Source of the DNA: Neocallimastix lanati (nom. inval.)
Taxonomy: Eukaryota; Neocallimastigomycota; Neocallimastigomycetes; Neocallimastigales; Neocallimastigaceae
DNA length: 64,000 bases
Direction: 5' to 3'
NCBI GenBank assembly: GCA_016946835.1
Contig: JACVTC010000014.1
Location: 877,001 to 941,000 of the forward strand
Part shown: piece after piece, positions 25,681 through 39,593 of the stretch
How the letters are laid out: each line of letters opens with the position of its first letter
Position numbering within the stretch: the stretch's first letter is position 1
Position numbers and translations under genes: made by a program
The notes under the pieces: generated by a model
The model's input: the letters and a program-made list of their open reading frames with translations, nothing else
What the model was told of the DNA's origin: nothing
Databases searched by the model: none

Positions 25681-26990
25681 CAAGTATATAAAATAAAATA
25701 AAATAAAATAAATAGTTGAAATATAAATATGAAGTACAGATTGAATAAAATAAAATAAATAGTTGAAATATAAATATGAAGTACAGATTGAATAAAATAA
25801 AATAAATAGTTGAAATATAAATATGAAGTACAGATTGAATAAAATAAAATAAATAGTTGAAATATAAATATGAAGTACAGATTGAATAAAATAAAATAAA
25901 TAGTTGAAATATAAATATGAAGTACAGATTGAAAAAAATAAAATAAATAGTTGAAATATAAATATGAAGTACAGATTGAATAAAATAAAATAAAATAAAA
26001 TAAAATAAAATAAAATAAAATAAAATAAAATAAAATAAAATAAAATAAAATAAAATAAAATAAAATAAAATAAAATAAAATAAACAGTAGAATATGAATA
26101 TAAAGTACAGATTGAATAAAATAAAATAAAATAAAATAAAATATAATAAAATAAAATAAAATAAAATATAATATAATAAAATAAAATAAAATAAAATAAA
26201 ATAAAATAAAATAAAATAAAATAAAAAGTAGAATATTAAATAAGAAAGTACAGATTGAATAAAATAAAATAAAATAAAATAAAAAGTAGAATATTAAATA
26301 AGAAAGTACAGATTGAATAAAATAAAATAAAATAAAATAAAATAAAAAGTAGAATATTAAATAAGAAAGTACAGATTGAATAAAATAAAATAAAATAAAA
26401 TAAAATAAAATAAAAAGTAGAATATTAAATAAGAAAGTACAGATTGAATAAAATAAAATAAAATAAAATAAAATAAAATAAAATAAAATAAAATAAAATA
26501 AAATGAATAGTAGAAACATAAATATAAGTACAGATTGAATAAAATAAAATAAAATAAAATAAAATAAAATAAAATAAAATAAAATAAAATAAAATAAAAT
26601 AAAATAAAATAAAATAAAATAAAATAAAATAAAATAAAATAAAATAAAATAAAATAAAATAAAATAAAATAAAATAAAATAAAATAATATAAAATAAAAA
26701 GTAGAATATTAAATATGAAAATACAGATTGAATAAAATAAAATAAATAAAATAAAAAGTAGAATATTAAATAAGAAAGTACAGATTGAATAAAATAAAAT
26801 AAAATAAAATAAAAAGTAGAATATTAAATAAGAAAGTACAGATTGAATAAAATAAAATAAAATAAAATAAAATAAAATAAAATAAAATAAAATAAAATAA
26901 AATAAAATAAAATAAATATTTGAATTATAATAAAAATACAAGTACTAATAAAATAAAATAAATAAAATAAATATGTGAATTATAATAAAT
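25680..26990. repeat. Compound satellite: (AAAAT)n runs alternating with a related minisatellite unit
   Basis: Six copies of a 47-bp unit containing GAAGTACAGATTG lie at about 25714-25985. Then long AAAAT arrays alternate with a variant unit ending AAGAAAGTACAGATTG up to about 26870, and decayed units follow to 26990. All units share GTACAGATTGAATAAAATAA. The Phe/Leu/Tyr-rich minus-strand frames here are repeat artefacts. Confidence 0.95.
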
Positions 26991-27473
26991 TGCAAGTATC
27001 AATCGAAATAAAATAAAATAATATAAAATAAATAAATATGCAGTGAAATAATAATATATAATATGATAAAATAAAATAAATAAGATATTGATATGAAATT
27101 AATATAAAAACTGAATTTAGCAACAAATAAATTATATAATAATGTAAATGATATAGCATATATATATGTTAACATGAATTTTATTAAAATTTTTACAGTA
27201 TTATATTTCCATATAATAAACAAACTTTATAGTTAAAAAATAGTATAAAAAAAATATTATTAAATATTATTATTAAATAAATAAATGAATAAATTAATAA
27301 ATAAATAAAAATTTTCAGAATATGGCGAATGTAAATCATTATTTTTTTTGAAATATATCACATTTTAAATATTTTTAATAATCATTTTTTCAAAGAAATT
27401 ATATGTGCCATTTTATTTTAATGTTTTAAATATTATATTCATAAATAAAAATTTATAAAAAATAATCATAATA
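26991..27473. other. AT-rich spacer after the satellite
   Basis: No coding feature. Forms the left flank of the decayed copia D. Confidence 0.5.
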
Positions 27474-29042
<1,569 letters not shown>

Positions 29043-29050
29043 GATTATTA

Positions 29051-29064
29051 GATTAAGATTCTCA
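29051..29064 (+). promoter_or_regulatory. Primer-binding site of element A (one mismatch)
   Basis: GATTAAGATTCTCA. The other families have GATTAAGAGTCTCA. An extra GATTATTA separates it from the LTR, so priming is shifted by eight bases or impaired. Confidence 0.6.
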
Positions 29065-29089
29065 TTTAAGCTTTTAATTAACTACCGAC

Positions 29090-31840
29090 ATGTTTCAAGA
29101 AAAAATTAAGCCTTTTAATGGAAAAAATTTCCAAGTTTGGGAATTCAGGGTAACCACAGCTGTTGAAAAATTGGAACTTGAAGATTACTTAGAGAAGGAT
29201 GTGTGTAAAGAAGTTAAAGAGAAATATCCAGATAATGCTGAGAAATTGGCAGAAGCTAATGAGGGAAATGCTACTGTTAGGGAAGTTTTAATTAATGCCA
29301 TTGAGGATGAAATTTTGCGTTACTACATTAATATAAAGTCGTCTTATCAACTCATGCAAAAATTAAAGAAGAAATATGGTGGAGGTGAAACGGACATTAG
29401 ATATTGGATCAGAAAACTAAACAATTTAAAGGCAAAAAATACTGAAGAAATTGCTTTTGTTCTTGACGAAATGTTTAATATTTTTGAAACTCTGAGTAAT
29501 AACAGTCAAGTTATTTCTGATAGAGAAAAAATAAAATTCATGTATGAATCAATGCCTAAAAATTTTAGAAACTATTTAGACATTGATGAAGATACAAAAC
29601 CAACGGATCTGTACAATAAAATTAACAAAAAGTTAAATATGATAGCTTATCTGGAAGGAGGAGAAGACTATAAACAATATTATCAAGATGATCCAATGGA
29701 AGTAGATATGGTACAGAGAACGATGAAGAAAGATAAATATAACAAGGAATTAAAAGAAAAATTACATAAAAATTACATTAAAAACTGCGAAGAAAAAAGA
29801 TACTGTCACATTTGCGAAATTTTTGGTCATACTACCCGAAATTGCAGATATAATTCAAAGAACATCAATCATTATACAAAAAATGAGGAAAATAAAAGAA
29901 AACCTTATAATAATAACCGCAATTACAGAAAAAATAATTTTAATAATAATAAATTAATTGCTCAGATCGAAAAACCAGAAGAAGAAGATGAAAATTTCAT
30001 CGACACTTTAGATTATGAAGAAATATGCCAACTAACCAAAGGAAGTATAAATTTGATTGAAGAAAATCAAAAAGAAGAATGTTATAAAAATATTGAAAAA
30101 AGCATTTTCAATATTAATAATATAGATGAAACTATAGAATGGTTATATGATTGTGGAGCATGTGAACACATCACAAATAATAAAAATTTATTAACAAAGT
30201 ATATAAAGAGTCCAAGCGAACTTTCAAGCGTTAATGGTTCAAAGATTACATACGAAGGTCATGGAGAATACGAACTCAAGATAAATAATACTACTATAAA
30301 ATTAAATCGTATATTATATTCTCCGGATATAACAAGAAATATTATTAGTGCGATAGAACTAGCAAAAATTGGAATCAAAACCATAACTGAACCACTCAAC
30401 AATAATAAAAACATAGTAAAATTAACAATATTAGATTCAGATAATAAAATAATACATAATATCTTCTCGACAAAAACAAATCAATTTTTAATTTATGTAA
30501 AAAACGATAAAACTTTAAATAATAAGGAAATTATGACAATAAATAATAACATAATGACTTGGCACAGGCGCTTAGGTCATTTTTATAACAAAGAAATTGA
30601 AAAATATTTAAAAGACCATGATATTAATGAACCCGAATGCTTAGAATGTAAAGTCGCAAAAATGAAGAGAATTCCACATAATCAAGAGACTCCCAAAGCA
30701 GCAGAACTATTGGAAGTCATTCATTCTGATATTATAGGCCCCATAAATAAATCAATCACTGGTAAAAGATTCATTTTAACTATTATAGATGAATTCTCTA
30801 GAAAAAGCTGGATATTCCTTCTTAAGAGCAAAAGCGAAACAATTGACATTATTAACTTTTTCAAATTTTTGAATAATATTTTCAAGGAGAACAAAATTAA
30901 ATATTTCAAATCAGATAACGGTCGAGAGTATAATAATAGAAAAGTTCTAGAATTTTGTAAAAATAATGGTATCAGAAAAATATTTTCCCCACCATACAGT
31001 CCTGAAAATAATGGTTTGGCTGAAAGATTTAACCAAACTAATATTACATGCGCAAAAACCCTACTATTCTGGAGCAAATTATCTGAGAATTTTTGGGATT
31101 TCGCTATCTCTTATGCAAATTATTTATATAATAAAGTACCACATAGCGGTATCAATAATAAAATACCTGAAGAAATTTTTTATAACAAAAAAGGTTAATT
31201 TAAAATATATCAAAGTATTCGGTTGCATAGCATACTACAAGAATTATTCCCAAGAAAAAGGAAAGTTTGAATCAAATTCTAATAAAGGGATATTTCTAGG
31301 ATTCGATGAAGAATCTTATAGTTATCATATTATGGATTATAAAAATTATAAATTACATCGTGTCAGAGAAATTCAATGTATGGAAAATGAGCCAGCTAAT
31401 ATTTCGCTTTCTGAAAATGTAACAAATGAGTTATCTGACTGTGATTTTCTTAATTTCAATTTTATTAATAAAAAACTATCAACAAACAATGATAATTTAA
31501 TAAGTACAATACTTAATAATGACGAAGATTTTGATTGTCAATTAAATGATGTCAATAATTTATTTCAAAAATTAAATTTAGACAATAATTCTGATGAAGA
31601 TAAGATGGAAGTTGAACATGAATTTTTTAACGAAAATAAATATTACTCCAACTATAATAACTTAAAAACCACAAAGAATTATCAAAATATTAACAATAAA
31701 TATAATTTACACAATAACTTAAATAATAATTTCTATAAAAATTACTATGACAATAATGATCACTATGTTTTAAAAAACAATAATTCCAAGTTCGATCAAA
31801 GTAAAAAAATTTTTATTAATAAAAATTTTTCAAAAAATGA
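29090..31840 (+). pseudogene. Element A gag, protease and integrase (frameshifted)
   Basis: Opens MFQEKIKPFNGKNFQVW, the copia Gag N-terminus. CCHC knuckle CHICEIFGHTTRNC, protease motif WLYDCGACEHIT (DCGA in place of the common DSGA), integrase HHCC segment MTWHRRLGHF with CLECKVAKMKR, catalytic core HSDIIGP, YFKSDNGREY and GLAERFNQT. An extra A in a run of A at about 31186-31191 shifts the frame just after EEIFYNKK. The sequence continues in the next frame with KYIKVFGCIAYYKNYSQ up to the insertion point of B. Otherwise closely matches the intact ORF of C. Confidence 0.92.
31836..31840. repeat. Target-site duplication AATGA of element B, left copy
   Basis: AATGA precedes the left LTR of B and follows the right LTR at 42947-42951. 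Confidence 0.92.
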
Positions 31841-32047
31841 TGTTAAAAATATAAAAAGAACCAATAATTTATGTTATTAAATTATCATATCTATATTATT
31901 ATATCATAAGATAAGTATCAAGCCACATATTACTTCATGTATATAAATCCTGTTTTACCCCTTTCTACATTTGATAACCCTTAACTTTATTCTAATAAAC
32001 TATCTTAATTATATATTCTGAGTAACTCTTAATTGATATTTTTGACA
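31841..32047 (+). repeat. Element B left LTR (207 bp)
   Basis: TGTTAAAAATATAAAAAG to TATTTTTGACA. Contains ATCAAGCCACA and ATGTATATAAA near 31917-31947, the core also present in A, C and G. Confidence 0.95.
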
Positions 32048-32067
32048 GATTAAGAGTCTCACTCTAC
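32048..32067 (+). promoter_or_regulatory. Primer-binding site of element B (extended tRNA-Lys match)
   Basis: GATTAAGAGTCTCA directly follows the LTR and is complementary to the anticodon arm of tRNA-Lys(CUU). The next bases CTCTAC are complementary to GTAGAG of the D-arm side, so the match extends further into the 5' half of the tRNA with a two-base gap. Confidence 0.8.
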
Positions 32068-32684
32068 AAAGTTGAGCTCGAAATAACAGTTAAGTATCGA
32101 AAATAAATTATATAAATTTTTTCATAATTAAATAAATTAACAAATTTAAAATTTATTATTTAAATTGAATTGAACGCATAATTATTCTCTCAATATAAAT
32201 TACAAATGACCAAAAAATAAACAAACATATAAATAAATATTATAAAACTTAAAATAACGGTACAAGATCATAATCAGCAATGACAATAATATCAAACTAA
32301 AATTTAATCATAATTTTAGCAAAATAAAATAATTATTTTAATCATGAAAACATTATATTTATTTTAAATAAAGAAGTAAATGAAATAATAATAACTATTA
32401 TTTATTGAATTACATTAAACTATAATGAATATTATAAATTCAAAGTATTTAACTAATAAGTAATTAATATTAAAAATTTTATAATACATATAAATCAAAA
32501 GTTATGTATTTAAATAATTAATATCTTCAATTATAAAAATATGTGTAATAAAAATATGAATAAATTACCCTAATTTGACATGAAACAAATATTTAATGAA
32601 AATAAACAAGTTATTATTCTTATTATTATTATCTAAAATATATATATATAAAATTATACATTTATGTTGTTAAGCTTATGTTGA
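32068..32684. other. AT-rich interior of element B
   Basis: No reading frame or motif recognised. Confidence 0.5.
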
Positions 32685-32896
32685 GTTGAAAAACATAGTC
32701 AACCAACTATATAAATAAATTAAAGAGTTGAGTTGAAAAATATGGTCAACCAACTATATAAATAAATTAAAGAGTTGAGTTGAAAAATATGGTCAACCAA
32801 CTATATAAATAAATTAAAGAGTTGAGTTGAAAAAATATGGTCAACCAACTATATAAATAAATTAAAAAGTTGAGTTGAAAAATATGGTCAACCAAC
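32685..32896 (+). repeat. 47-bp minisatellite, about 4.5 copies
   Basis: Units of GAGTTGAGTTGAAAAATATG, then GTCAACCAACTATATAAAT and AAATTAAA, starting at about 32725 and 32772 and so on. GTTGAGTTG and the following CAACCAAC can pair, so each unit may fold into a small hairpin. It directly abuts the AAT tract. Confidence 0.92.
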
Positions 32897-32898
32897 AA

Positions 32899-33177
<279 letters not shown>

Positions 33178-33421
33178 TAATAAAAGTTTGTTTTATTATT
33201 TAATTATTTATTTATTTTATTTATTTATTTATAAGATTTTATAAATAGGTAATTACAAATGTTTAACTTTGTTATTTTACATGTATTTATATCTTTTGTG
33301 GCTTGATTCTAGACTTAATACTTAATTTAATGTTATATTAAATTTAACTATTTTATATTACATTTATATCTATTAGTTTATATTTAATTTATTATTATTA
33401 AAGTAAACTTAAATCTTAATA
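33178..33421 (-). repeat. Element C 3' LTR (244 bp)
   Basis: Minus strand TATTAAGATTTAAG to AACTTTTATTA. Core TCTAGAATCAAGCCACA with ATATAAATACATGTA lies at 33278-33313. Differs from the other LTR at one base (GTTATT versus GCTATT). Confidence 0.95.
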
Positions 33422-33431
33422 CTCCCCCGCA
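33422..33431 (-). promoter_or_regulatory. Polypurine tract of element C
   Basis: Minus strand TTTGCGGGGGAG next to the LTR, identical to that of element A (44744-44752). Confidence 0.85.
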
Positions 33432-33443
33432 AATATAATTTTA

Positions 33444-36400
33444 TTATGAAATAAAAATTTTATTTGAAAAATTTAATATTTTCTTTCCATTTAAATCTTT
33501 TGTGAATATGTCAGCAAGCATGTTCTGAGAATCAACATATTCCAATTTAATAATTTTCTTTTCAATATAATCCTTATTAAAATGATATTTAATATCAATA
33601 TGTTTTAACTTCGAATTTAATTCCCCATTTTCAATGCTTGTCTTACTTGCTAAATTGTCCGTGTAAATTGTAATGGTTTTACTAAAATTAAATAGTTCAT
33701 ATAAAATATTTCTTAACCATAAAATAGTTTTCAAACATTCAGCGGTACTAACATATTCTGCTTCTGCAGTAGAAGTGGCAACTGTAGATTGTTTTTTAGA
33801 AGACCAAATTAAAGGTGAGTTTCCTAACATAATTATGAAACCAGAAGTAGATTTTCTATCTGTTATATCTCCAGCATAATCAGCATCAGAATATCCAGTT
33901 ATAGTTCCTATCCCATCATAATATAATTTGTAATCTACAGTATTGTTTAAATATTTCATAATATTTGTTACTGCTTTCCAGTCGGATACACAGGGATTTT
34001 CAGATTTTCTTGCGGCTTTATGTACGGCATATGTAATATCTGGTCTTGTACATTTTGCTAGAAATATTAGAGATCCAATAGCACTTTTATAAATAGTTTT
34101 ATTAAATGGATCTTTATTTTCAGATATTAAATTATTGCCTGTACATGGCGTATTATTTCTTTTTGTATATTTAATGTTAAATTTTTCTAATAATTTTTTA
34201 ATAAATCCTTTTTGGGAAATAATAAATTTATTTTTAACTTTATCAATTTTTATTCCAAGAATGTATTTTATTGGTTCACATTTTGAAATTTTAAATTTTC
34301 TTTTAATTTTATTTATAATAGAAAAAATTTCATTATCATAACCCGTAATAATCATATCGTCCACATATATGCCTATAATAGCGATTAATACTCCATTTTC
34401 TACCTTTTTAAAAATACATTTTTCAGAATTAAGTTGAACAAATCCATTATCAATGAGAAATTTTGTAATTTTAATATTCCATTGTCGGCCAGATTGTTTT
34501 AGGCCGTATAGTGCTTTATTTAATAACCAAAATCCTTTTTTGTAATTTACATCCCCTGGAGGAATGGAAACATAAATATTTTTGTCCAAATCAGCGTTAA
34601 GGTAGGCGGCTTTAATATCTAATTGTTGGACATTCCATTTAAACTTTGCGGCAATAAATAGAATTAATTTAATACAATCAATATTTAATGTAGGGGAATA
34701 TGTAAGGTTGAAATCTATTCCCTCTTTTTGACTAAATCCCCTTGCGACCAGTCGTGCTTTAAATTTAATTATATTATTATCTTCATCAGTTTTGGTTGTG
34801 AATACCCATCTGGTAGAAATCACATTTTTCCCTTTTGGAACGTTTTCAACATAAGTCATTATTTTATTATCATATAGGTTGTTAAGTTCATTAACAATGG
34901 CTTTCTTCCAATATTCCTTATTTTTACAGGTAATCGCGTCGTTATATGTCATAGGAATATTGGTTGATATTGACACTGGGTTCTTAATATATTTATAATT
35001 TTTACTTTTTGTAACATGTTTATTATTTTCATGATGATTTTTCTTTATATGAAATTTATTGTAAATTAAACTTTTATTATGTTTTGTTTGAGGACTATCA
35101 GAATTAATTGCATTAGAATTATTATTAAATAAGGTTTGATTTTGTTCAGAATAATTTTTATTCAACTTATTATTATTTAGGGTTAGATTTTGTTCAAAAT
35201 TATTTTTATTCAACTTATTATTAAATAAGGTTTGATTTTGTTCAAAGTTATTTTTGTTTAAATTATTATTATTAATTAAGATTTGATTTTGTTCTGGATT
35301 GTTTTTATTTAAATTATTATTAAATAAGGTTTGATTTATATTATTATAATTTTTTATTTTTTGCTCATTTTTTGAAAAATTTTTATTAATAAAAAAATTT
35401 TTACTTTGATCAAACTTGAAATTATTATTTTTTGCATAATAATGATCGGTTTTATCGTAGTAATTATTATAAAAATTGTTATCTAAATTACCATGTAAAT
35501 TATGGTTATTAAAAGTTTTTTGGTAGCGCTTTATAGAGTTAGGACTGTAATAGTCTGTCTTATATTTATTTTTATTAGAAAATTCAGGATCAATATCCAT
35601 CTTATTTTCATCGGAATTTCCGTTTAAATTTAATTTTTGAAATAAATTATTAACGTCATTTAATTGATAATTAAAATTTTCGTCATTATTATATACTGTA
35701 CTAATTAAATTACTACTGTTTGTTAATTGAGTATTGTTGATGAAATTAAAATTAAAGAAGTTGCTGTTGGATAAATCATTTGTTATATTTTCAGAAAGAG
35801 AAATATTAGCTGGTTCGTCTTCTATGCATTGAATTTCTCTAACATGGTGCATTTTGAAATTTTCATAATCCATGATAAGATAACTATAAGACTGTTCATC
35901 AAAACCTAGAAATATTCCTTTATTTGCATTGGAGTCAAATTTCCCTTTATCTTGAGAGTAATCCTTATAATAAGCAATGCAGCCAAATACTTTTATGTAT
36001 TTTAAATTGACCTTTTTATTGTAAAATATTTCTTCTGGAATTTTATTATCAATACCACTATGTGGTACTTTGTTATATATATAATTAGCGTAGATAATGG
36101 CAAAATCCCAGAAATTTTCAGATAATTTGCTCCAAAATAATAAGGTTTTAGCGCATGAAATAATGGTTTGATTAAACCTTTCAGCCAGTCCATTATTTTC
36201 AGGATTATAAGGTGGAGAGTAGATTTTTCTTATTCCATTATTTTTACAAAATTCTAAAATTTTTCTGTTATTGTATTCTCTACCATTATCTGATTTGAAA
36301 TATTTAATTTTATTTTCCTTAAAAATGTTATTTAAGAATTTGAACATATTGATGATAATATCAATAGTTTCACTTTTACTTTTTAACAAAAATATCCAGC

Positions 36401-38114
36401 TCTTTCTGGAGAATTCATCAATAATAGTTAAAATGAATCTTTTTCCCGTAATCGATTTATTTATAGGGCCAATAATATCCGAGTGTATAACTTCCAATAA
36501 TTCGGAGGCCTTAGGAGTTTCACGATTATGAGGACTCCTCTTCATTTTGGCTATCTTGCAGTCCAAACAGTCGGGTTCACTGACGTCATGATCTTTTAAA
36601 TATTTTTCCATTTCTTTATTATAAAAATGACCAAGACGTCTATGCCAAGTCATTTTGCTATCATTTATGGACATTATTTCATTTTTATCTAACATTTTTA
36701 CATTGTTTACATGAAGTAAGAATTGATTTGATTTAGTAGAAAAAATATTATGAATTATTTTGTTATTTGAGTCCATTAATGTTAACTTTACAATGTTTGA
36801 ATTCTTATTGAGAGGTTCTGTAATAGTTTTTATACCTATTTTGGCTAATTCAATTGCACTGATTATATTTCTTGTTACATCTGGAGAATATAACACACGT
36901 TTTAATTTAATTTTCGTATCATTTATTTGAAATTCATATTCTCCAAAACCATCGTAGCTAAACTTCGAACCATTTGCGCATAAAAGTTCGTTGGGACTTT
37001 TTGTATAATTAGTCAATAAGTTTTTATTATTAGTGATATGTTCACATGCTCCACAATCATATAACCACTCTGTTGTTTCTTCTTTATTATAAATATTAAA
37101 TAAACCTTTTTCTGTATTGTCGTGTTCTTCAGAAAGTTTCATTTCTTCTACTAAGTTAATATTTCCTTTAGCAAGTTGACATATTTCTTCATAATCAAGA
37201 GTGTCAACATAGTTTTCTTCTTCATCCGATTTTTCAATTTGTGCCACCAACCTATTTTTATTGAAATTATTATTTCTTTGATAATGATTTTTATTATGGT
37301 AGTTCTTTTTATGTTCTCTATCTTTTGAATTTTGTTTTGTGTATTTTAAATTATATCTACATTCTCTGGTAGTATGACCAAAAATTTCGCAAATATGGCA
37401 ATATCTTTTTTCTTCACTGTTTTTAATATAATTTTTATGTAATCTTTCTTTTAATTCATTGTTATATTTGCTATTTTTTCTTGACTTTTCAACTATATCT
37501 ATTTCCATTGGATCGTCTTGATAGTAATAATTGTAATCTTCTCCTCCCTCAAGATAAGCTATCATATTTAATTTTTTGTTTATCTTATTGTACAGTTCCT
37601 GTGGTTTCGTATCTTCATCAATGTCCAAGTAATTTCTAAAGTTTTTGGGCATTGAATCGTACATAAATTTTAATTTTTCTCTATCAGATATAACTTGTTT
37701 CTTTCCTTCTAAAGTTTCAAATATACTAAACATTTCATCAAGTACATAAGTAATTTCTTCAGTATTTTTGGCTTTCAGATTATTGAGCTTTCTAATCCAA
37801 TATCTGATGTCTGTTTCGCCTCCTCCATATTTCTTTCTTAACTTTTGCATGATTTGGAAAGGAGATTTAATGTTTATGAAATCATGCAAGATTTCATCAT
37901 CAATAGCATTGATTAAAATTTCCCTAACGGTAGCATTGTTCTTCTTTACTTCGTTTAATTTTTCTTTATCACCTTTGGCTTTATCCTTGGTGTCTTTGTA
38001 CACGTCGCTTTCTAAATATTTTTCAAGAGCCAATTTTTCTACAGCTGTAGTTACTCTGAATTCCCAAACTTGGAAGTTTTTTCCATTGAAAGGTTTGATG
38101 TTTTCTTGAGACAT
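33444..38114 (-). CDS. Copia Gag-Pol polyprotein, intact (element C)
   Basis: 1556 residues in one frame. Order: Gag (1-235), CCHC knuckle CHICEIFGHTTREC (239-252), aspartic protease with WLYDCGACEHI (Asp about 353), integrase zinc segment WHRRLGHF with CLDCKIAKMKR (about 489-526), integrase core with HSDIIGP, YFKSDNGREY and GLAERFNQT (about 545-650), and an Asn-rich linker with repeated NLNKNN..EQNQTLFNN units (about 780-1040). Reverse transcriptase follows with QLDIKAAYLNADLDK, ALYGLKQSGRQWN and catalytic YVDDMIITG, then RNase H with YSDADYAGD, STAEAEYVS and YTDNLASK, ending in ADIFTKDLNGKK. No frameshift separates gag from pol, so the Gag/Pol ratio must be set some other way, as in copia. 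All expected catalytic residues are present. The protease has DCGA where DSGA is usual, but A shares it. Confidence 0.96.
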   Translation of the reverse strand: MSQENIKPFNGKNFQVWEFRVTTAVEKLALEKYLESDVYKDTKDKAKGDKEKLNEVKKNNATVREILINAIDDEILHDFINIKSPFQIMQKLRKKYGGGETDIRYWIRKLNNLKAKNTEEITYVLDEMFSIFETLEGKKQVISDREKLKFMYDSMPKNFRNYLDIDEDTKPQELYNKINKKLNMIAYLEGGEDYNYYYQDDPMEIDIVEKSRKNSKYNNELKERLHKNYIKNSEEKRYCHICEIFGHTTRECRYNLKYTKQNSKDREHKKNYHNKNHYQRNNNFNKNRLVAQIEKSDEEENYVDTLDYEEICQLAKGNINLVEEMKLSEEHDNTEKGLFNIYNKEETTEWLYDCGACEHITNNKNLLTNYTKSPNELLCANGSKFSYDGFGEYEFQINDTKIKLKRVLYSPDVTRNIISAIELAKIGIKTITEPLNKNSNIVKLTLMDSNNKIIHNIFSTKSNQFLLHVNNVKMLDKNEIMSINDSKMTWHRRLGHFYNKEMEKYLKDHDVSEPDCLDCKIAKMKRSPHNRETPKASELLEVIHSDIIGPINKSITGKRFILTIIDEFSRKSWIFLLKSKSETIDIIINMFKFLNNIFKENKIKYFKSDNGREYNNRKILEFCKNNGIRKIYSPPYNPENNGLAERFNQTIISCAKTLLFWSKLSENFWDFAIIYANYIYNKVPHSGIDNKIPEEIFYNKKVNLKYIKVFGCIAYYKDYSQDKGKFDSNANKGIFLGFDEQSYSYLIMDYENFKMHHVREIQCIEDEPANISLSENITNDLSNSNFFNFNFINNTQLTNSSNLISTVYNNDENFNYQLNDVNNLFQKLNLNGNSDENKMDIDPEFSNKNKYKTDYYSPNSIKRYQKTFNNHNLHGNLDNNFYNNYYDKTDHYYAKNNNFKFDQSKNFFINKNFSKNEQKIKNYNNINQTLFNNNLNKNNPEQNQILINNNNLNKNNFEQNQTLFNNKLNKNNFEQNLTLNNNKLNKNYSEQNQTLFNNNSNAINSDSPQTKHNKSLIYNKFHIKKNHHENNKHVTKSKNYKYIKNPVSISTNIPMTYNDAITCKNKEYWKKAIVNELNNLYDNKIMTYVENVPKGKNVISTRWVFTTKTDEDNNIIKFKARLVARGFSQKEGIDFNLTYSPTLNIDCIKLILFIAAKFKWNVQQLDIKAAYLNADLDKNIYVSIPPGDVNYKKGFWLLNKALYGLKQSGRQWNIKITKFLIDNGFVQLNSEKCIFKKVENGVLIAIIGIYVDDMIITGYDNEIFSIINKIKRKFKISKCEPIKYILGIKIDKVKNKFIISQKGFIKKLLEKFNIKYTKRNNTPCTGNNLISENKDPFNKTIYKSAIGSLIFLAKCTRPDITYAVHKAARKSENPCVSDWKAVTNIMKYLNNTVDYKLYYDGIGTITGYSDADYAGDITDRKSTSGFIIMLGNSPLIWSSKKQSTVATSTAEAEYVSTAECLKTILWLRNILYELFNFSKTITIYTDNLASKTSIENGELNSKLKHIDIKYHFNKDYIEKKIIKLEYVDSQNMLADIFTKDLNGKKILNFSNKIFIS

Positions 38115-38142
38115 GTCGATAGTTAGTTTAAAAGCTTTAAAA

Positions 38143-38156
38143 TGAGACTCTTAATC
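38143..38156 (-). promoter_or_regulatory. Primer-binding site of element C (half-tRNA-Lys type)
   Basis: + strand TGAGACTCTTAATC lies exactly against the LTR at 38157 and equals the anticodon-arm sequence of tRNA-Lys(CUU). Confidence 0.8.
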
Positions 38157-38546
<390 letters not shown>

Positions 38547-38739
38547 TTTTAATTAATAATAAATAAATAAATTATAATAATAATAGTATTAATATATTAT
38601 TAACAATAAAAAATCCTTATTATTTAATAATTTTCTTCTTAAATGCATTTTTATTATTTCAACTAAATAATGAAAATTTTAAATAATTGCATTACAAAAT
38701 TATAAATCAAAATTAAAATATACTAATATCAATAGAACA

Positions 38740-39095
38740 ATATATCAGCAATTTCAAAACTAATATGATTCATACTTCAATGGAAATTTGTTCACTTCAT
38801 TGTATAGTCCATATTTATATAAGTTAAAGAAAAAGAAGTAAAATGGTACATCAGTGGTTGAAAGTCATATATCAAAATATCTAATTCCATTGTTTAATTG
38901 TTCTGTAATATCCATATCTTGTGTTTTTGAATATTCAATAATGCGTGAATTTATACCCCATGAAGATATAGATAGATTTCGGAGTATAACACTTCCAATA
39001 TTACTATTTAATAATTTACCAATAGCATAAGTTCCGCTATCATGGTACCTGGAATGTTAATTTGACGATAATAAATACATTTAGGTGTACTTTCA
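38740..39095 (-). pseudogene. PLC-X-type phosphodiesterase fragment (broken) inside element B
   Basis: On the minus strand from about 39095: YYRQINIPGT, then after a one-base loss HDSGTYAIG, SWGINSRIIEYSKTQDMDI, TEQLNNGIRYFDI, a TGA, then LSTTDVPFYFF. The GT-HDSG-Y block with its catalytic His, the SKTQ stretch and QL-GIRYFD(I)R are signatures of phosphatidylinositol-specific phospholipase C (X domain). The TGA replaces the conserved Arg codon CGA. The rest of the domain is absent. With one frameshift and one nonsense codon it cannot be functional. Confidence 0.7.
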
Positions 39096-39593
39096 AAATT
39101 TATATATACATTAACAAATATATATATATATATTTATAATAATAATATATAACTTTTAATTAAATAAATAAATTTAATAAAGAATTATTTGGTTGTTTAA
39201 TAAACCTTTTCAATATTTATATTGCAATTATTTTAAGTTAAAATTATAAAACTTACAAACATTTCAATATTCGAAAATTTATATATTAAATATATTATTA
39301 TAAATATTCTTTTAAATATAATATATATATATTAAATCCTTCAAATTATAGTACTACAGAAATTACTTTGATAAATATTGTTTTATGATATCTTTTATAT
39401 ATGTATTAAAATAAATTATATAATATACAATAATTTTATAATGATATTTTTAAAATTTTAAAAAGAGATTTTAAAAAAAAATTAATATTTATCTTGTAAT
39501 TATTATATATACTTATCAAATGTTTATGATAATTATAGATTATAGTATATATAATTTATTTATTTATTTATTTATTTATTTATTTCTTCCTTT
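39096..39593. other. AT-rich spacer in element B
   Basis: AT-rich, ends in an ATTT repeat at 39556-39583. Nothing coding seen. Confidence 0.5.

Noticed and set aside
25714-25985. Regularly spaced 47-bp repeats resembling a CRISPR array
   Set aside because: The whole unit repeats with no unique spacers, in a eukaryotic satellite context and without cas-like genes.
25581-26941. Phe/Leu/Tyr-rich minus-strand frames of 194 and 312 codons
   Set aside because: They are the AAAAT arrays and minisatellite read through; both vanish if the repeat is masked.
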